From: Chromatiales bacterium
GTDB taxonomy: Bacteria; Pseudomonadota; Gammaproteobacteria; UBA6429
Length of the DNA: 64,000 nt
Assembly (NCBI GenBank): GCA_027076405.1
Contig: JALTJN010000362.1
Span: 372,001 to 436,000 of the forward strand
Direction of reading: 5' to 3'
In this document: positions 42,689 through 52,381 of the stretch, piece by piece
Numbering within the stretch: position 1 is the first letter of the stretch
Layout: every line of letters starts with the position of its first letter
Made by a program: the position numbers and the translations under genes
Notes under the pieces: generated by a model
What the model saw: the letters and a program-made list of their open reading frames with translations, nothing else
The model's database searches: none
Told to the model about the DNA's origin: nothing

Positions 42689-43462
42689 ATGAGCATTCAA
42701 TACGATCAAAACTTTGATAATTTGTCTTCCCGATTTAGAAAAAACATTTATAACACCGCAAAAGGTCAGATAAGACTGAAAATTTTGTGGCGTGATTTAG
42801 TTGAGCAAATTCCGAATATTGAATCAGGCGGGTTATCTATTCTGGATGCGGGTGCAGGACAAGGGCATTTCTCTCTACAATTGGCGCAAAATGGCCATAA
42901 GCTGACACTTTGTGATTTGTCTGTGAAGATGTTGCAAGATGCGCAAGACATGTTTGCAGAGTATAAAGTTGAAAAAAATGTGCATTTCATTCATAGCCCG
43001 GTGCAGGAATTATCACAATATGTTGATATTCAATATGATCTGGTTATATTTCATGCGGTACTTGAATGGTTAGCAGAGCCGGAGGATACTCTAAAACAAT
43101 TATTATCCTTTATTAAACCCGGCGGGTATTTGTCATTAATGTTTTACAGCCGTACCGGATTAATTTATCAAAACCTGACTCATGGTAATTTTTCTCATGT
43201 TTTGAATAATTCTTTATCCGGAGAAGGTAAAACTCTAACACCGACAAATCCACAAAATCCGGATGATGTTTATTTGTGGTTGGATAAAATGGGTTTAATT
43301 ACAAAAGTTAAAAGTGGTGTCCGCGTCTTTTACGATGGTATAAATAGGGAAAGACGCAAAGAAATCAATCAAGAAGAACTGTTTGAACTGGAGAAACAGT
43401 TTTCGCGCAAGGAACCTTATTGTTCTCTAGCAAGGTATGTTCATGTCGTCTGCCAAAAATAA
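42689..43462 (+). CDS. cmoM: tRNA 5-carboxymethoxyuridine methyltransferase CmoM
   Basis: 257 residues of a class I SAM methyltransferase, formerly SmtA. It methylates cmo5U34 to mcmo5U in certain tRNAs. Signatures close to E. coli are NFDNLSSRFRKNIYNTAKGQ, the SAM motif ILDAGAGQGHFSLQLA, LCDLSVKMLQDAQ, IFHAVLEWLAEPED and YLSLMFYSRTGL. The companion genes cmoA and cmoB lie 17 kb away in the same window. Confidence 0.94.
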   Translation: MSIQYDQNFDNLSSRFRKNIYNTAKGQIRLKILWRDLVEQIPNIESGGLSILDAGAGQGHFSLQLAQNGHKLTLCDLSVKMLQDAQDMFAEYKVEKNVHFIHSPVQELSQYVDIQYDLVIFHAVLEWLAEPEDTLKQLLSFIKPGGYLSLMFYSRTGLIYQNLTHGNFSHVLNNSLSGEGKTLTPTNPQNPDDVYLWLDKMGLITKVKSGVRVFYDGINRERRKEINQEELFELEKQFSRKEPYCSLARYVHVVCQK

Positions 43463-43763
43463 ACTAATCTGTTTATTAGATGATTACAAAGTTGATTTTA
43501 AGATAAAAATAGCGCACTTTATACCATGTATATAGAGGTGATTTAGTACCATTTAGTTGCCGAGAACAGCATAAATAATGACTGGAAAGTCAGGATAAAA
43601 AAGCAAAAAACTGTTGCAATACAAAAGGTCAATATTACGTTCATCATTGCGTGTAATAACTTTTTATAAATAACAGAAATTTATTGAGTCATCTTTACCT
43701 AAAGAAGAACTTATATTTTTTACGGAAATGAAACTAATATTATAATAAAAAAGGAAAAAAACC
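43463..43763. other. intergenic region without recognised content
   Basis: 301 AT-rich bases between cmoM and the DUF4282 gene. I see no convincing terminator, repeat or RNA gene. TATAAT occurs at 43741-43746, but it is only 18 bases before ATG 43764 and has no partner box, so it is probably chance. Confidence 0.5.
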
Positions 43764-44018
43764 ATGAAAGACATATTATCATTTAATACGATGTTAACAC
43801 CAAAAATCATCACTTTTGTATATTGGATATTACTACTTGGTGCCGCAGTTGGTGGACTAAGTGCTATGTTTAGCGGTTATGGCGGGGTTACATTTGGAAA
43901 ATTTATTACAGGTCTGTTTTATGCTGTTGCCGGAGCAGTGGGAGCACGAATATGGTGTGAACTTCTCATTGTATTATTTAAAATAAATGAAGCCCTTCAG
44001 GATATAAGAAACAAATAG
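43764..44018 (+). CDS. DUF4282 small membrane protein
   Basis: 84 residues with two membrane helices (about 15-36 and 46-75) and the DUF4282 pattern: FNTMLTPKIITFVYWILLL and RIWCELLIVLFKINEALQDI. Function unknown. AAGGAA precedes the ATG. It is 35 bases before a cytochrome b561-type gene. Confidence 0.82.
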   Translation: MKDILSFNTMLTPKIITFVYWILLLGAAVGGLSAMFSGYGGVTFGKFITGLFYAVAGAVGARIWCELLIVLFKINEALQDIRNK

Positions 44019-44053
44019 TTTAAAATTTTTATTGAATAGAGTTTGCTAATCAA

Positions 44054-44812
44054 ATGGACGTTATTATGCCTAATAATGAACTTAAATATTATACCGCGTG
44101 GGATCGCACTACACGCTTATTTCACTGGATTAATGTACTTTGTATTATTGGATTGATTGCTGCTGGTACCGTTATTCTTAACAATAAAGCACTTGGGGTA
44201 AGTGGCGATGGTAAAATATTGCTGAAAACAGTTCATGTTTATATTGGTTACGTTTTTTTTCTGAATCTTTTGTGGAGATTAATCTGGGGTTTTATTGGCG
44301 GAAAGTATTCTCGCTGGCAAGAAATACTACCTATTGGTAAAGGATTTTGGCACTCTGTAAGAGAATATATTGCTGGTACTAAATCTGGGGAACCGCCCCA
44401 GTATCTGGGACATAATCCGCTTGCGAAAATTATGGTGAGTTTCCTGTTTTTATTGCTTACAACACAAGCAACCACGGGACTGGTTTTAGCAGGGACTGAT
44501 TTATATTTTCCGCCGTTCGGGCATGAAATTGCAGAATGGGTTACCAGAGCAGGTGAAGAGCACGACAAAATTAAAAACCTGAAACCGGGCTCGAAAGATG
44601 ATGTGGATTCGGAAGCGTATGCAGAAATGCGTAAATTTAGAAAACCTTTTATTTCAACACATGTATATGCCTTTTATCTTCTTCTTATTTCAATTATCTT
44701 GCATATTGCTGCTGTCGTGATAACAGAAGTAAGAGAAAAAAATGGGCTTGTTTCTGCTATGTTTACAGGAAAGAAAGTGATGACTAAAAAGCCGCTTGAT
44801 TTCCAGGATTAA
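44054..44812 (+). CDS. Di-haem cytochrome b561-family membrane protein
   Basis: 252 residues; ATG 44066 (MPNNELKYYTAWD) is an equally possible start. Four membrane helices hold the expected haem histidines: RLFHWINV, LLKTVHVYIGY, STHVYAFY and IILHIAAV. The family includes the b-type subunits of Ni/Fe hydrogenases and transfers electrons between quinones and periplasmic partners. No partner such as a c-type cytochrome is encoded next to it. Confidence 0.88.
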   Translation: MDVIMPNNELKYYTAWDRTTRLFHWINVLCIIGLIAAGTVILNNKALGVSGDGKILLKTVHVYIGYVFFLNLLWRLIWGFIGGKYSRWQEILPIGKGFWHSVREYIAGTKSGEPPQYLGHNPLAKIMVSFLFLLLTTQATTGLVLAGTDLYFPPFGHEIAEWVTRAGEEHDKIKNLKPGSKDDVDSEAYAEMRKFRKPFISTHVYAFYLLLISIILHIAAVVITEVREKNGLVSAMFTGKKVMTKKPLDFQD

Positions 44813-44863
44813 AAATTATATGCGCTATATAATGTAAATGTTTATATTAAGTAAGGTCATTAC

Positions 44864-45418
44864 ATGGGTCAACAATATTCTGAAATATCTTCTAAGTTAC
44901 AACAATTCATCGAGACTCAGAAAATATTTTTTGTTGGCACGGCAACGGAGGACAGCCGGATTAATATTTCACCTAAAGGAATGGATTCCTTACGTGTGCT
45001 GGATAAGAATCGTGTGATATGGCTAAACGTAACCGGAAGCGGAAATGAAACTGCAGCTCATATTCAAAACAATAGTCGTATGACAATTATGTTTGCGTCT
45101 TTTGAAGGAAACCCGATGATTCTCCGTTTATATGGGCAAGCAAAAGTGATTCATAAAAATGATTCCTCCTGGAATGATGCATACACTTTGTTTAAACCTC
45201 TTCCCGGTGCCAGACAAATATTCGATTTAACCGTTGAGCTGGTTCAAACTTCTTGTGGTATGTCAGTGCCATTTTTTGATTATGTTGAAGAAAGAGAACA
45301 GTTGATTAACTGGGCGATTAAAAAAGGTGAGTCTGGAATTACGGATTATTGGGTAGAGAAAAATCAAACAAGTATCGATGGTATCGCTACGAATATTGTA
45401 GAGAATAACTGTTCTTAA
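44864..45418 (+). CDS. Pyridoxamine 5'-phosphate oxidase-like FMN-binding protein
   Basis: 184 residues with the split-barrel flavin fold: KIFFVGTATEDSRINISPKG, VIWLNVTGSGNETAAHIQ, SRMTIMFASFEGNPMILRL and the C-terminal SCGMSVPFFDY, typical of this subgroup. It may reduce a flavin-dependent substrate or bind FMN only. It is probably monocistronic. Confidence 0.85.
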   Translation: MGQQYSEISSKLQQFIETQKIFFVGTATEDSRINISPKGMDSLRVLDKNRVIWLNVTGSGNETAAHIQNNSRMTIMFASFEGNPMILRLYGQAKVIHKNDSSWNDAYTLFKPLPGARQIFDLTVELVQTSCGMSVPFFDYVEEREQLINWAIKKGESGITDYWVEKNQTSIDGIATNIVENNCS

Positions 45419-45470
45419 TTCGTTTTTTTTTACGAATAAATTTAGTATTAGAAAATATTGTGAAGATATT

Positions 45471-45962
45471 ATGAATGAGAAAGGAACATTGTTATTTTTT
45501 TGCGGAAAAATGGGAGCGGGAAAATCAACGCTAGCCAAAGAAATCGTCGCTAAAGAAAATACAATATTACTATCAGAAGATGAGTGGCTTAGTGAGCTTT
45601 ATCCTGACGAGATTGAAAATTTCGAAGATTACCTCCATTATTCGTTACGCATAAAGCCGTTAGTAAAAAAACATGTTCGAGATATTTTAATGTCAGGTGT
45701 TACAGTGGTGATGGATTTTCCGGGAAACACTGAAAAACAAAGATTGTGGTTTAAAGATATTTACGAAAAACACCAGTTCTCACATAAATTAATTTATATA
45801 AATGCAAGTAATGAGCTTTGCATAAAACAAATTAAAGCACGCGCCAGGGTGAGCCCTGAACGTGAAAAATTTGATACTGAAGAAATGTTTTATCAGGTAA
45901 CAGAATATTTTCAACCACCTGCACAACATGAAAATTTTAATATTAAGTTAATAAATAAATGA
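45471..45962 (+). CDS. P-loop kinase-like ATPase (zeta-toxin/AAA_33 type)
   Basis: 163 residues. P-loop FCGKMGAGKSTLAKEI, then ILLSEDEWLSELYPDE (substrate-binding acid), TVVMDFPGNTEKQR and KQIKARARVSPER, which is the basic lid. Small predicted nucleotide or sugar kinases have this arrangement; it is not paired with an antitoxin gene. Its substrate is unknown. Confidence 0.78.
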   Translation: MNEKGTLLFFCGKMGAGKSTLAKEIVAKENTILLSEDEWLSELYPDEIENFEDYLHYSLRIKPLVKKHVRDILMSGVTVVMDFPGNTEKQRLWFKDIYEKHQFSHKLIYINASNELCIKQIKARARVSPEREKFDTEEMFYQVTEYFQPPAQHENFNIKLINK

Positions 45963-45977
45963 AAGAGTTTAAATGAG

Positions 45978-46403
45978 ATGATTACGGTGTTTTTTCTGAA
46001 TAGCCTTATCGTTTTTCTAGTTGTTATGATTCATTACGAATTTTTATATCGTGCTTCTGTATACATACCAAGAATGAAAATAAAGCACCGTTTTAGAATT
46101 GTTTTTGGGGTTTTTACTGCCTTATCTGCTCATGCTATTGAAATATGGATATTTGCTATTGCATATTATTTTATGAATAAAATAGATGGCTGGGGGCAGT
46201 TAGCTGGTAACTTTGACGGGAGCTTGATGGATTGCAGTTATTTTTCATTTACAACCTTCACAACATTAGGTTTTGGCGATATTGAACCAACAGGACATTT
46301 GCGTTATTTAACAGGAATCGAAGCCTTAACAGGTTTGGTATTAATAACATGGACGGCATCTTTTTTATATTTTGAGATGCAACGATACTGGGATACTAAA
46401 TAA
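45978..46403 (+). CDS. Two-helix K+ channel-like protein
   Basis: 141 residues. Three hydrophobic segments with a pore loop: SYFSFTTFTTLGFGDIEPTG, where TLGFGD is the selectivity filter of K+ channels (usually TVGYGD). The C-terminal helix ends at YFEMQRYW. There is no cytoplasmic ligand-binding domain. It probably conducts K+ or a similar cation. It converges on the TRAP permease gene, leaving two bases between the stops. Confidence 0.82.
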   Translation: MITVFFLNSLIVFLVVMIHYEFLYRASVYIPRMKIKHRFRIVFGVFTALSAHAIEIWIFAIAYYFMNKIDGWGQLAGNFDGSLMDCSYFSFTTFTTLGFGDIEPTGHLRYLTGIEALTGLVLITWTASFLYFEMQRYWDTK

Positions 46404-46405
46404 GA

Positions 46406-47695
46406 TTATTGTAATCCGTATAAAGCCGGAAACAGTAATATTGAAATAACAACAATAACCTGAATAATAATAAAAGGGACAACACCTTTATATATATCGA
46501 TGGTTTGCACTTCGGGTGGTGCAACCCCTTTTAGATAAAATAAACTAAAGCCAAAAGGCGGGGTAAGGAATGAAGTTTGCAAATTCATTGCAATAAGAAT
46601 CGCAAACCATACAGGAGCGATGCCTAAAGTGTCTGCGATGGGGGCAAGGATTGGAATAATAATAAACGAGATTTCAACAAAGTCGATAAAAAATCCCAGA
46701 ACCATGATCACCAGCATTGAAAAAATCAGGAAGCCCATTTTCTCACCGGGTAATGCCGCAAGTGCATCCTCGACAATAATATCACCTCCGGTATAAGTGA
46801 AAGCCATAGAGAAGGCTGTAGCACCTAATAGAATTGCAAAAACCATGGCGGTGACTTTTACCGTTTCGAGTGATGAATCAAATAACATTTTCCAGCTAAA
46901 CTGACGGTATACAAGCGCAAGTATTAGAGCGCCTATTCCGCCGAGTGCAGATGACTCAGTGGGTGTAGCAATACCTGTAAATATTGAGCCTAGTACAACA
47001 AGCATTAAGGCCAATGGTGGAATTATTGCAAACATCGCTTGTTTAATTTGTTTTGTTTTGCTGCCTGCATTAGCTTCAACCGGAATGGCGGGTGCAGCTT
47101 GTTTATTTTTATGAGTGTAGATAAAAATATAAAGAATATAAGCAGAAATAAGTACAATGCCGGGAGCGACGGCGGCTTTGAATAAATCACCAACCGGAAT
47201 TCCCATCACATCACCGAGAATAATAAGAATGATCGACGGCGGAATAATCTGACCTAAAGTGCCTGACGCGCAAATTACGCCACTGGCGAGTTTTTTGTCA
47301 TAGTTAAATTTGAGCATAACCGGTAGCGCAATTAAACCCATAGCAACTACAGATGCTCCTACTACTCCGGTAGAAGCTGCTAACAAGCCACCAACAAGAA
47401 TGGTAGATATTGCCAGACCACCATTAATACCGCCAAATAATTTTCCCATGGCATGGAGCAGTTGTTCAGCAAGTTTTGTTTTTTGTAATACGATACCCAT
47501 AAATACAAAAAGGGGGACGGCCATTAACACCGTGTTTTCCATAATATTTTGTATGCGGTGAGGCATGAAAGCAAACAGCTCGGCACCTTCAGCAAACACA
47601 CCAAAATATAGAGCGACACCACCAAAGACAAAGGCAACAGGAAAGCCAGTCAATAACATGGCTAAAGCAACAAAAAACATCACGATTCCAATCAT
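46406..47695 (-). CDS. dctM: TRAP transporter large permease (DctM)
   Basis: 429 residues, about 12 membrane helices. Marks of the family are LLTGFPVAFVFGGVALYFG, AVPLFVFMGIVLQKTKLAEQ, ASTGVVGASVVAMGLIALPV and SGTLGQIIPPSIILIILGD. With the small permease it forms a Na+-driven uptake system fed by a periplasmic binding protein. Its start overlaps the dctQ stop by four bases (ATGA). Confidence 0.94.
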   Translation of the reverse strand: MIGIVMFFVALAMLLTGFPVAFVFGGVALYFGVFAEGAELFAFMPHRIQNIMENTVLMAVPLFVFMGIVLQKTKLAEQLLHAMGKLFGGINGGLAISTILVGGLLAASTGVVGASVVAMGLIALPVMLKFNYDKKLASGVICASGTLGQIIPPSIILIILGDVMGIPVGDLFKAAVAPGIVLISAYILYIFIYTHKNKQAAPAIPVEANAGSKTKQIKQAMFAIIPPLALMLVVLGSIFTGIATPTESSALGGIGALILALVYRQFSWKMLFDSSLETVKVTAMVFAILLGATAFSMAFTYTGGDIIVEDALAALPGEKMGFLIFSMLVIMVLGFFIDFVEISFIIIPILAPIADTLGIAPVWFAILIAMNLQTSFLTPPFGFSLFYLKGVAPPEVQTIDIYKGVVPFIIIQVIVVISILLFPALYGLQ

Positions 47696-48240
47696 AAAGT
47701 ATCGCTTCCCTGATGCTGCTGCTGATTTGATGCTGCATTATTATTACGAAGTGTAATAATAGATTTTAGTACCAGACCTACACCACTAATACTGATAGCC
47801 ATGAAAGAAAAAGGAATAACCGCTTTAATGATCCAGCGATAAAGAAGCCCTCCCGGATCACCTGAGCGTTCGCCTAATTCATAGGACTCTAAAGTGAAAT
47901 CAATACCATATTTAGCAACCAATACGGTGAAAGGAATGAGTAAAAACAAAGTGCCGAATAAGTCGAACCAGGCTTGTTTTCGTTGCGGTAAATTATCATA
48001 AATAATATCTACGCGAACATGGCCATTTTTATATAAGGTGTAGGGTATTGCGAGCATGAAGATGGCTGAATATAAATGCCATTCAAGTTCCTGCATGCCG
48101 ATGGAAACATCATTAAACAGATAACGCATAATTACGTCATAAAACACATTGAATAAAAGCAGAATAAATAAAAATGCAGAAAATTTTCCAAGGTATTCGG
48201 AAAATTGATTTATTACATTTTCTATTTTTTCTAATGACAT
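47692..48240 (-). CDS. dctQ: TRAP transporter small permease (DctQ)
   Basis: 182 residues with four membrane helices and the DctQ pattern: NVFYDVIMRYLFNDVSIGMQ, QELEWHLYSAIFMLAIPYT and GHVRVDIIYDNLPQRKQAWFD. It overlaps dctM by four bases. A terminator-like hairpin lies between it and dctP. Confidence 0.92.
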   Translation of the reverse strand: MSLEKIENVINQFSEYLGKFSAFLFILLLFNVFYDVIMRYLFNDVSIGMQELEWHLYSAIFMLAIPYTLYKNGHVRVDIIYDNLPQRKQAWFDLFGTLFLLIPFTVLVAKYGIDFTLESYELGERSGDPGGLLYRWIIKAVIPFSFMAISISGVGLVLKSIITLRNNNAASNQQQHQGSDTL

Positions 48241-48252
48241 CGTATTTTATCC

Positions 48253-48286
48253 AAAAAAAAGCCGGTATGGGTAAGTAACCGGCTTT
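48253..48286 (-). terminator. terminator-like hairpin between dctP and dctQ
   Basis: On the minus strand a 9-bp stem (AAAGCCGGT / ACCGGCTTT) with an 11-base loop is followed by a run of eight T. It lies 23 bases after the dctP stop and 13 before the dctQ start. It would reduce permease transcription relative to the binding protein. Confidence 0.8.
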
Positions 48287-48308
48287 GCTAAGGATACTAC
48301 AATTAGTG

Positions 48309-49370
48309 TTAATTATCTAAATAGGCTTTGTCTGAAATATTCGTCCAGACACGAATCATTTTCAGATAAGCGGCCTGAGAGGCCTGTATTTCTTTTGCGA
48401 GAGGGCTTTTTGCTGCTGCTTCGGCTAATAATTCTTTATTCGCTTTTTTTAGTGCCGTCATCACGCTTTTTGGAAAGGTTTTAACTTTGATATTGGGGAA
48501 ATCCTTTTTCATTTTCGCCCAGTTAATGCCACTTTCATGGTATGAACGAATGTACATATCATAGGCTGCAGTTCGCATTGCAACCCGTAGAATTTCCTGT
48601 AAATCAGCAGGTAATCGATCCCATGAGCGTTTATTAATGAGGTACTGCAATTCACCTGCGGGCTCGTGCCAACCGGTGTAGTAATAAGGAGCAATTTTAT
48701 GGAAGCCCATGCGTAAATCTAATGAAGGGCCAACCCATTCAAGAGCATCAATCGTGCCGCGCTCAAGTGAGGTATACAGTTCACCTGCTGGAATATTCGT
48801 TGGTTTAGCGCCTACCTTAGCCAGAATCTCACCGGCAAAACCGGGGATTCGCATTTTAAGTCCCTTTAGATCGGCAATCGATTTAATTTCTTTTTTAAAC
48901 CAGCCACCCATTTGATTACCTGTATTACCACCCGGAAAAGAAAGCAGGCCATATTTGCTATAGAGCTTATCCATTAACTGCATACCACCACCATAGTAAA
49001 ACCATCCATATTGTTCCGGTGCAATCATGCCAAATGGCATAGTGGTAAAATAAAGTGTTTCAGCGACTTTGCCCTTCCAGTAATAGGAAGCGGAGTGTCC
49101 CATGTCATACTGACCCGAGCGCACCATATCAAAAATACCTAGTGCTGCTTTATGTTTGTTTTTTGAATCAATACGAATTTTTAAACGGCCCTTTGACATT
49201 TTCTCTGCCATCTTTGCCATGCTCTTGGTTGCATCACCAAAAATAGGAAAATTAGTCGGCCATGATTCTGCCAGTTTGAGTCGGTAAACTTTTTGTCCTG
49301 CTTGAGCGGATGTGATTAGTACAAATGTGCACAAAAATACAACGGTAATTTTTTTTATATAAGATATCAT
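48309..49370 (-). CDS. dctP: TRAP periplasmic binding protein (DctP/TakP type)
   Basis: 353 residues with signal peptide (cleavage near TSAQAGQK). Family marks are LAESWPTNFPIFGDATKSM, YYWKGK, MPFGMIAPEQYGWFYYGGG, FPGGNTGNQMGGWFKKEI and LKGLKMRIPGFAGEI with the ligand-binding Arg, then GTIDALEWVGPSLD. It is closest to TakP-type proteins that bind 2-oxo acids or other monocarboxylates; the ligand is inferred. It is the first gene of the transporter set. Confidence 0.9.
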   Translation of the reverse strand: MISYIKKITVVFLCTFVLITSAQAGQKVYRLKLAESWPTNFPIFGDATKSMAKMAEKMSKGRLKIRIDSKNKHKAALGIFDMVRSGQYDMGHSASYYWKGKVAETLYFTTMPFGMIAPEQYGWFYYGGGMQLMDKLYSKYGLLSFPGGNTGNQMGGWFKKEIKSIADLKGLKMRIPGFAGEILAKVGAKPTNIPAGELYTSLERGTIDALEWVGPSLDLRMGFHKIAPYYYTGWHEPAGELQYLINKRSWDRLPADLQEILRVAMRTAAYDMYIRSYHESGINWAKMKKDFPNIKVKTFPKSVMTALKKANKELLAEAAAKSPLAKEIQASQAAYLKMIRVWTNISDKAYLDN

Positions 49371-49401
49371 TTTCTTTTCCTGTATCTATAGACGGATTTT
49401 A

Positions 49402-50613
49402 TTAAATCTCTAATGTAGGGCGAATGGTATTATAAACCTCTTTGACATCAATAACCTGTAAGCAAACATTATCACTACAGGGCGTTTTACGATGATTGCT
49501 GGCGCTAACACAAGGCGAACAGGCAAGTCCGGCATAAATAGCGGTACTATTGCCGAGTGAACCATAGAGCTTTGGCGTTTCCGGTCCAAAAATGACATAG
49601 GTTCGTAAGTCAGTAATAGCAGAAAAGTGACCGGGGCCGGAATCATTGGTCAGCATCATAAGTGAAATACTATAAAGTGCAGGGAGTTCAGACAGCTTAA
49701 CCTGTCCGGCAAAATTAATGCAGCGTTCATGATTTACTTTTTCCTTTAAGCCGGCAGCCTCTTCCTTTTCGTTGGGCGCACCGGTAATCAAAACAAGCAC
49801 ATCATCAAAATCTTTAAGGATAGATTGCATTAATTCGATATATTTTTCAGGCATCCAGCGTCTTTGAATAAGTAGTTCGCTTGCATTGGGGTTAATTAAA
49901 ACAATGCGTTGTTTTTCTCTTGAGTAGCCGGGGTAAATATCCTTAATACGCTGATACATGTTTTCTTTATCTGCGTTGCTTATATCGGCTTTTGCCAGAA
50001 TAATTTCATCATCACTAATGACCGTTTTAGAGTAAGGGACCTCATGTTTCACTGCATAAGCTGCATTGACTAAAGCGATAAAATTTTTGCTGATATGTAT
50101 GTGGGAGTTATAAGCTACTTCGTGAGTGAGTAATGCGCCACGATAAAGCCCTTCATTATGAAAAGCATGGTAACCAATACGGCGTGAGGCACCGCTAAGC
50201 CCGGTAAGTAATGCGGTAAAACGGGAAAACAGTTCCAGATCAATGACTGTGTCAATTTCGTTTCTGCGTGTCCAGATAAAAAACTTTAAGGTATCAATAA
50301 TTAATGTCGCAAGACCATCTTCACGAATCGTAAAAATATTTTCTTTCGGTACTGTGCCAAGTAAATAAAGGCTGGGGGCATTTTTTTTAAAGATGACAAA
50401 GTAAAGCGATGCACCTTTGCTCTTGAGTTTTCGCATTGCCGGGTCAACTAAAATTGCGCTGCCCATTTCCGAAAGCTCGATCAATAAAACATTTTTTACT
50501 TTAGGAGTTTTTTTAAAATTAAAAAGGGAAAGAAATTTAGTTAGCAGTGTAACTAAAAAACACAGGGGAACACCGGCAAGGTGATCGATGCGACGCATAG
50601 TGTCTACTTTCAT
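49402..50613 (-). CDS. Glycosyltransferase family 9 (heptosyltransferase-like)
   Basis: 403 residues. GT9 features: NVLLIELSEMGSAILVDPAM near the N-terminus (Rossmann glycine region), LINPNASELLIQRRWMPEKY, and NDSGPGHFSAITDLRTYVIF with GPETPKLYG. The C-terminal Cys-rich stretch AGLACSPCVSASNHRKTPC is seen in relatives. It would add a sugar to a lipopolysaccharide-type or other cell-surface glycan. It is 27 bases downstream of the flippase-like gene. Confidence 0.85.
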   Translation of the reverse strand: MKVDTMRRIDHLAGVPLCFLVTLLTKFLSLFNFKKTPKVKNVLLIELSEMGSAILVDPAMRKLKSKGASLYFVIFKKNAPSLYLLGTVPKENIFTIREDGLATLIIDTLKFFIWTRRNEIDTVIDLELFSRFTALLTGLSGASRRIGYHAFHNEGLYRGALLTHEVAYNSHIHISKNFIALVNAAYAVKHEVPYSKTVISDDEIILAKADISNADKENMYQRIKDIYPGYSREKQRIVLINPNASELLIQRRWMPEKYIELMQSILKDFDDVLVLITGAPNEKEEAAGLKEKVNHERCINFAGQVKLSELPALYSISLMMLTNDSGPGHFSAITDLRTYVIFGPETPKLYGSLGNSTAIYAGLACSPCVSASNHRKTPCSDNVCLQVIDVKEVYNTIRPTLEI

Positions 50614-50640
50614 ATGAACTCTACTTTAATTTTTAAATTT

Positions 50641-51579
50641 TTATTGTTGTTTATGTAAAAAAACATATAAGCCGGGCAGGCTTGCTATGATTAATATAAT
50701 GCCATACAGAATAGACATAGATAATACAGTAGCAGTGGCTGCACCAATTAAACCAAATAAACCAATCATGGCGCCTTCTCTTATTCCCCAGCCAGCAAGT
50801 GATACCGGAACCAATGTTAGTAAAATAACAGGGGGAACAATAACAGCCATAGTGAGCAGATTAAATTCCAAACCAACACTTTTACCAACAAAATAAATAT
50901 TAATAATCGAAAATAAATGAATCAGGACACCAATAATAAGGTGAAAAGAAATTGAATGGAGGTCATGTAAAATTTTATTCAGCTGATGCGATACCCGAAG
51001 AATATAATTTAGTAAACGGCCCTGATATAAAAACTTTATTTTGTGGATGTAAATAAAGCCAATAAAGCCAAGTAATCCGGACAATACAATAATATTAATC
51101 ATGTAAAACAGGTTGTCAGGAAGTAAACGTGGCAGGAAATAATTAGCAACAAGATTTAGAACAAGTAACCCGGATAACCCTAAAATACGATCGATAAACA
51201 CACCGATAAAGGCATCTCTTTTTCTGTGACCGTTACCGGCAACATCAAGCACACGAATAGCATCACCACCAATACTGGTTGGCAAGCCCTGATTGAAAAA
51301 AGAACCTTTGAAATAACTTCGCATGTAAAAATCTGAGCGTTGTCCAAAGTTTAATATTTTCATTACTTGCCCCCAGCGATAACCGGCAAGCAAGGTGCTG
51401 AGCAGTTGAAATAAAATAGCAAGCAGGAGTAATTTAACATCAGCCTGAAGAATAATGCTTTTTACACTTTGAAATTCAATATTGCGAAAAATAAGAGCAA
51501 GAATAATGATTGTGATAACGACACGGATCAGCCAGCCCCATTTAAAACTTAATTTTTCTTCGCTTGTGTGATTGCTCAT
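50641..51579 (-). CDS. Lysylphosphatidylglycerol synthase TM-domain (flippase-like) protein
   Basis: 312 residues, about eight helices, of the UPF0104 / LPG-synthase membrane family: LLAILFQLLSTLLAGYRWGQ, FNQGLPTSIGGDAIRVLDVA, IDRILGLSGLLVLNL and PVSLAGWGIREGAMIGLFGL. Members move or modify lipids in the cytoplasmic membrane. Its start overlaps the stop of the PAP2 gene (TAATG). Confidence 0.87.
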   Translation of the reverse strand: MSNHTSEEKLSFKWGWLIRVVITIIILALIFRNIEFQSVKSIILQADVKLLLLAILFQLLSTLLAGYRWGQVMKILNFGQRSDFYMRSYFKGSFFNQGLPTSIGGDAIRVLDVAGNGHRKRDAFIGVFIDRILGLSGLLVLNLVANYFLPRLLPDNLFYMINIIVLSGLLGFIGFIYIHKIKFLYQGRLLNYILRVSHQLNKILHDLHSISFHLIIGVLIHLFSIINIYFVGKSVGLEFNLLTMAVIVPPVILLTLVPVSLAGWGIREGAMIGLFGLIGAATATVLSMSILYGIILIIASLPGLYVFLHKQQ

Positions 51580-52379
51580 TATTTAAATTTTGCCATTAAA
51601 GGGTCTAGAAACAGAGATTTTAAACCCTTAAGGCTTAAGATAAAACAGATTATTGGGGTTAAGACTTCAAGAAAACGTGCTTCTACGTCTCCCCTGTCAT
51701 GTAAAAATACCAAATGAAATGCAGCAAGCAATAACACCAGCGCAATTAGCCTTTGTGCGAGTAAATTTTCTCCGGTAACAGGGAAAAATCGCATGCTTAA
51801 ATAGGCAGAAAACCAGCCAAAAAACATCCCGCCTAAAATATCCATGGGCCAATGTACACCTGTTGCTACACGTGATATTGCGATGATAGCGGCATAGGTA
51901 ACAACAAATGCACGTATCTTATTATTATCAACTAAAAATATAATCATTGAGGCAAGAGTAAAAGGGGCGGCTGAGTGACCGGAAGGAAAAGATGAGCGTG
52001 AAAACTGGTTGCCGAGTTGATGCATCATATCGGGGCTATAGATTGATGGTGGACGTAACACTGGCATAAATTCTTTAAATCCATGAAGAAATAATGAAGC
52101 AATAATTGCAGCAATAAAACTTTTAACAATAATATCCGGACGTTTTGCTATTAGCGGTAACATCATGATCATTACCATGGCGGCATCACCATATAATGTG
52201 ATATTGATCCAGATTGCTTCGGGTTTAAAATATAAAGCATCATTAAGAAATAAAAATAACGGTCGGTTACTGCCAGTTACCCCAATAATAAACATGGCGC
52301 TCAAGGCAAAAACAGGAATTGCCCAGAACCAGGGCGACGAGTAAGAGACTTTTGATAATGGGAGCTGATTATTTTCCAT
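51579..52379 (-). CDS. PAP2-family membrane phosphatase
   Basis: 266 residues, about six helices. The three phosphatase motifs are intact: KEFMPVLRPPS, SSFPSGHSAAPFT and SRVATGVHWPMDILGG. It probably dephosphorylates a lipid or undecaprenyl pyrophosphate in the periplasm. It lies two bases after the GT39 gene. Confidence 0.9.
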   Translation of the reverse strand: MENNQLPLSKVSYSSPWFWAIPVFALSAMFIIGVTGSNRPLFLFLNDALYFKPEAIWINITLYGDAAMVMIMMLPLIAKRPDIIVKSFIAAIIASLFLHGFKEFMPVLRPPSIYSPDMMHQLGNQFSRSSFPSGHSAAPFTLASMIIFLVDNNKIRAFVVTYAAIIAISRVATGVHWPMDILGGMFFGWFSAYLSMRFFPVTGENLLAQRLIALVLLLAAFHLVFLHDRGDVEARFLEVLTPIICFILSLKGLKSLFLDPLMAKFK

Positions 52380-52381
52380 TG

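Noticed and set aside
43741..43746. TATAAT as promoter of the DUF4282 gene
   Set aside because: Only 18 bases before the start codon and without a -35 partner.
45471..45962. Zeta-type toxin of a toxin-antitoxin pair
   Set aside because: No small antitoxin gene is adjacent; the P-loop protein fits small metabolic kinases equally well.
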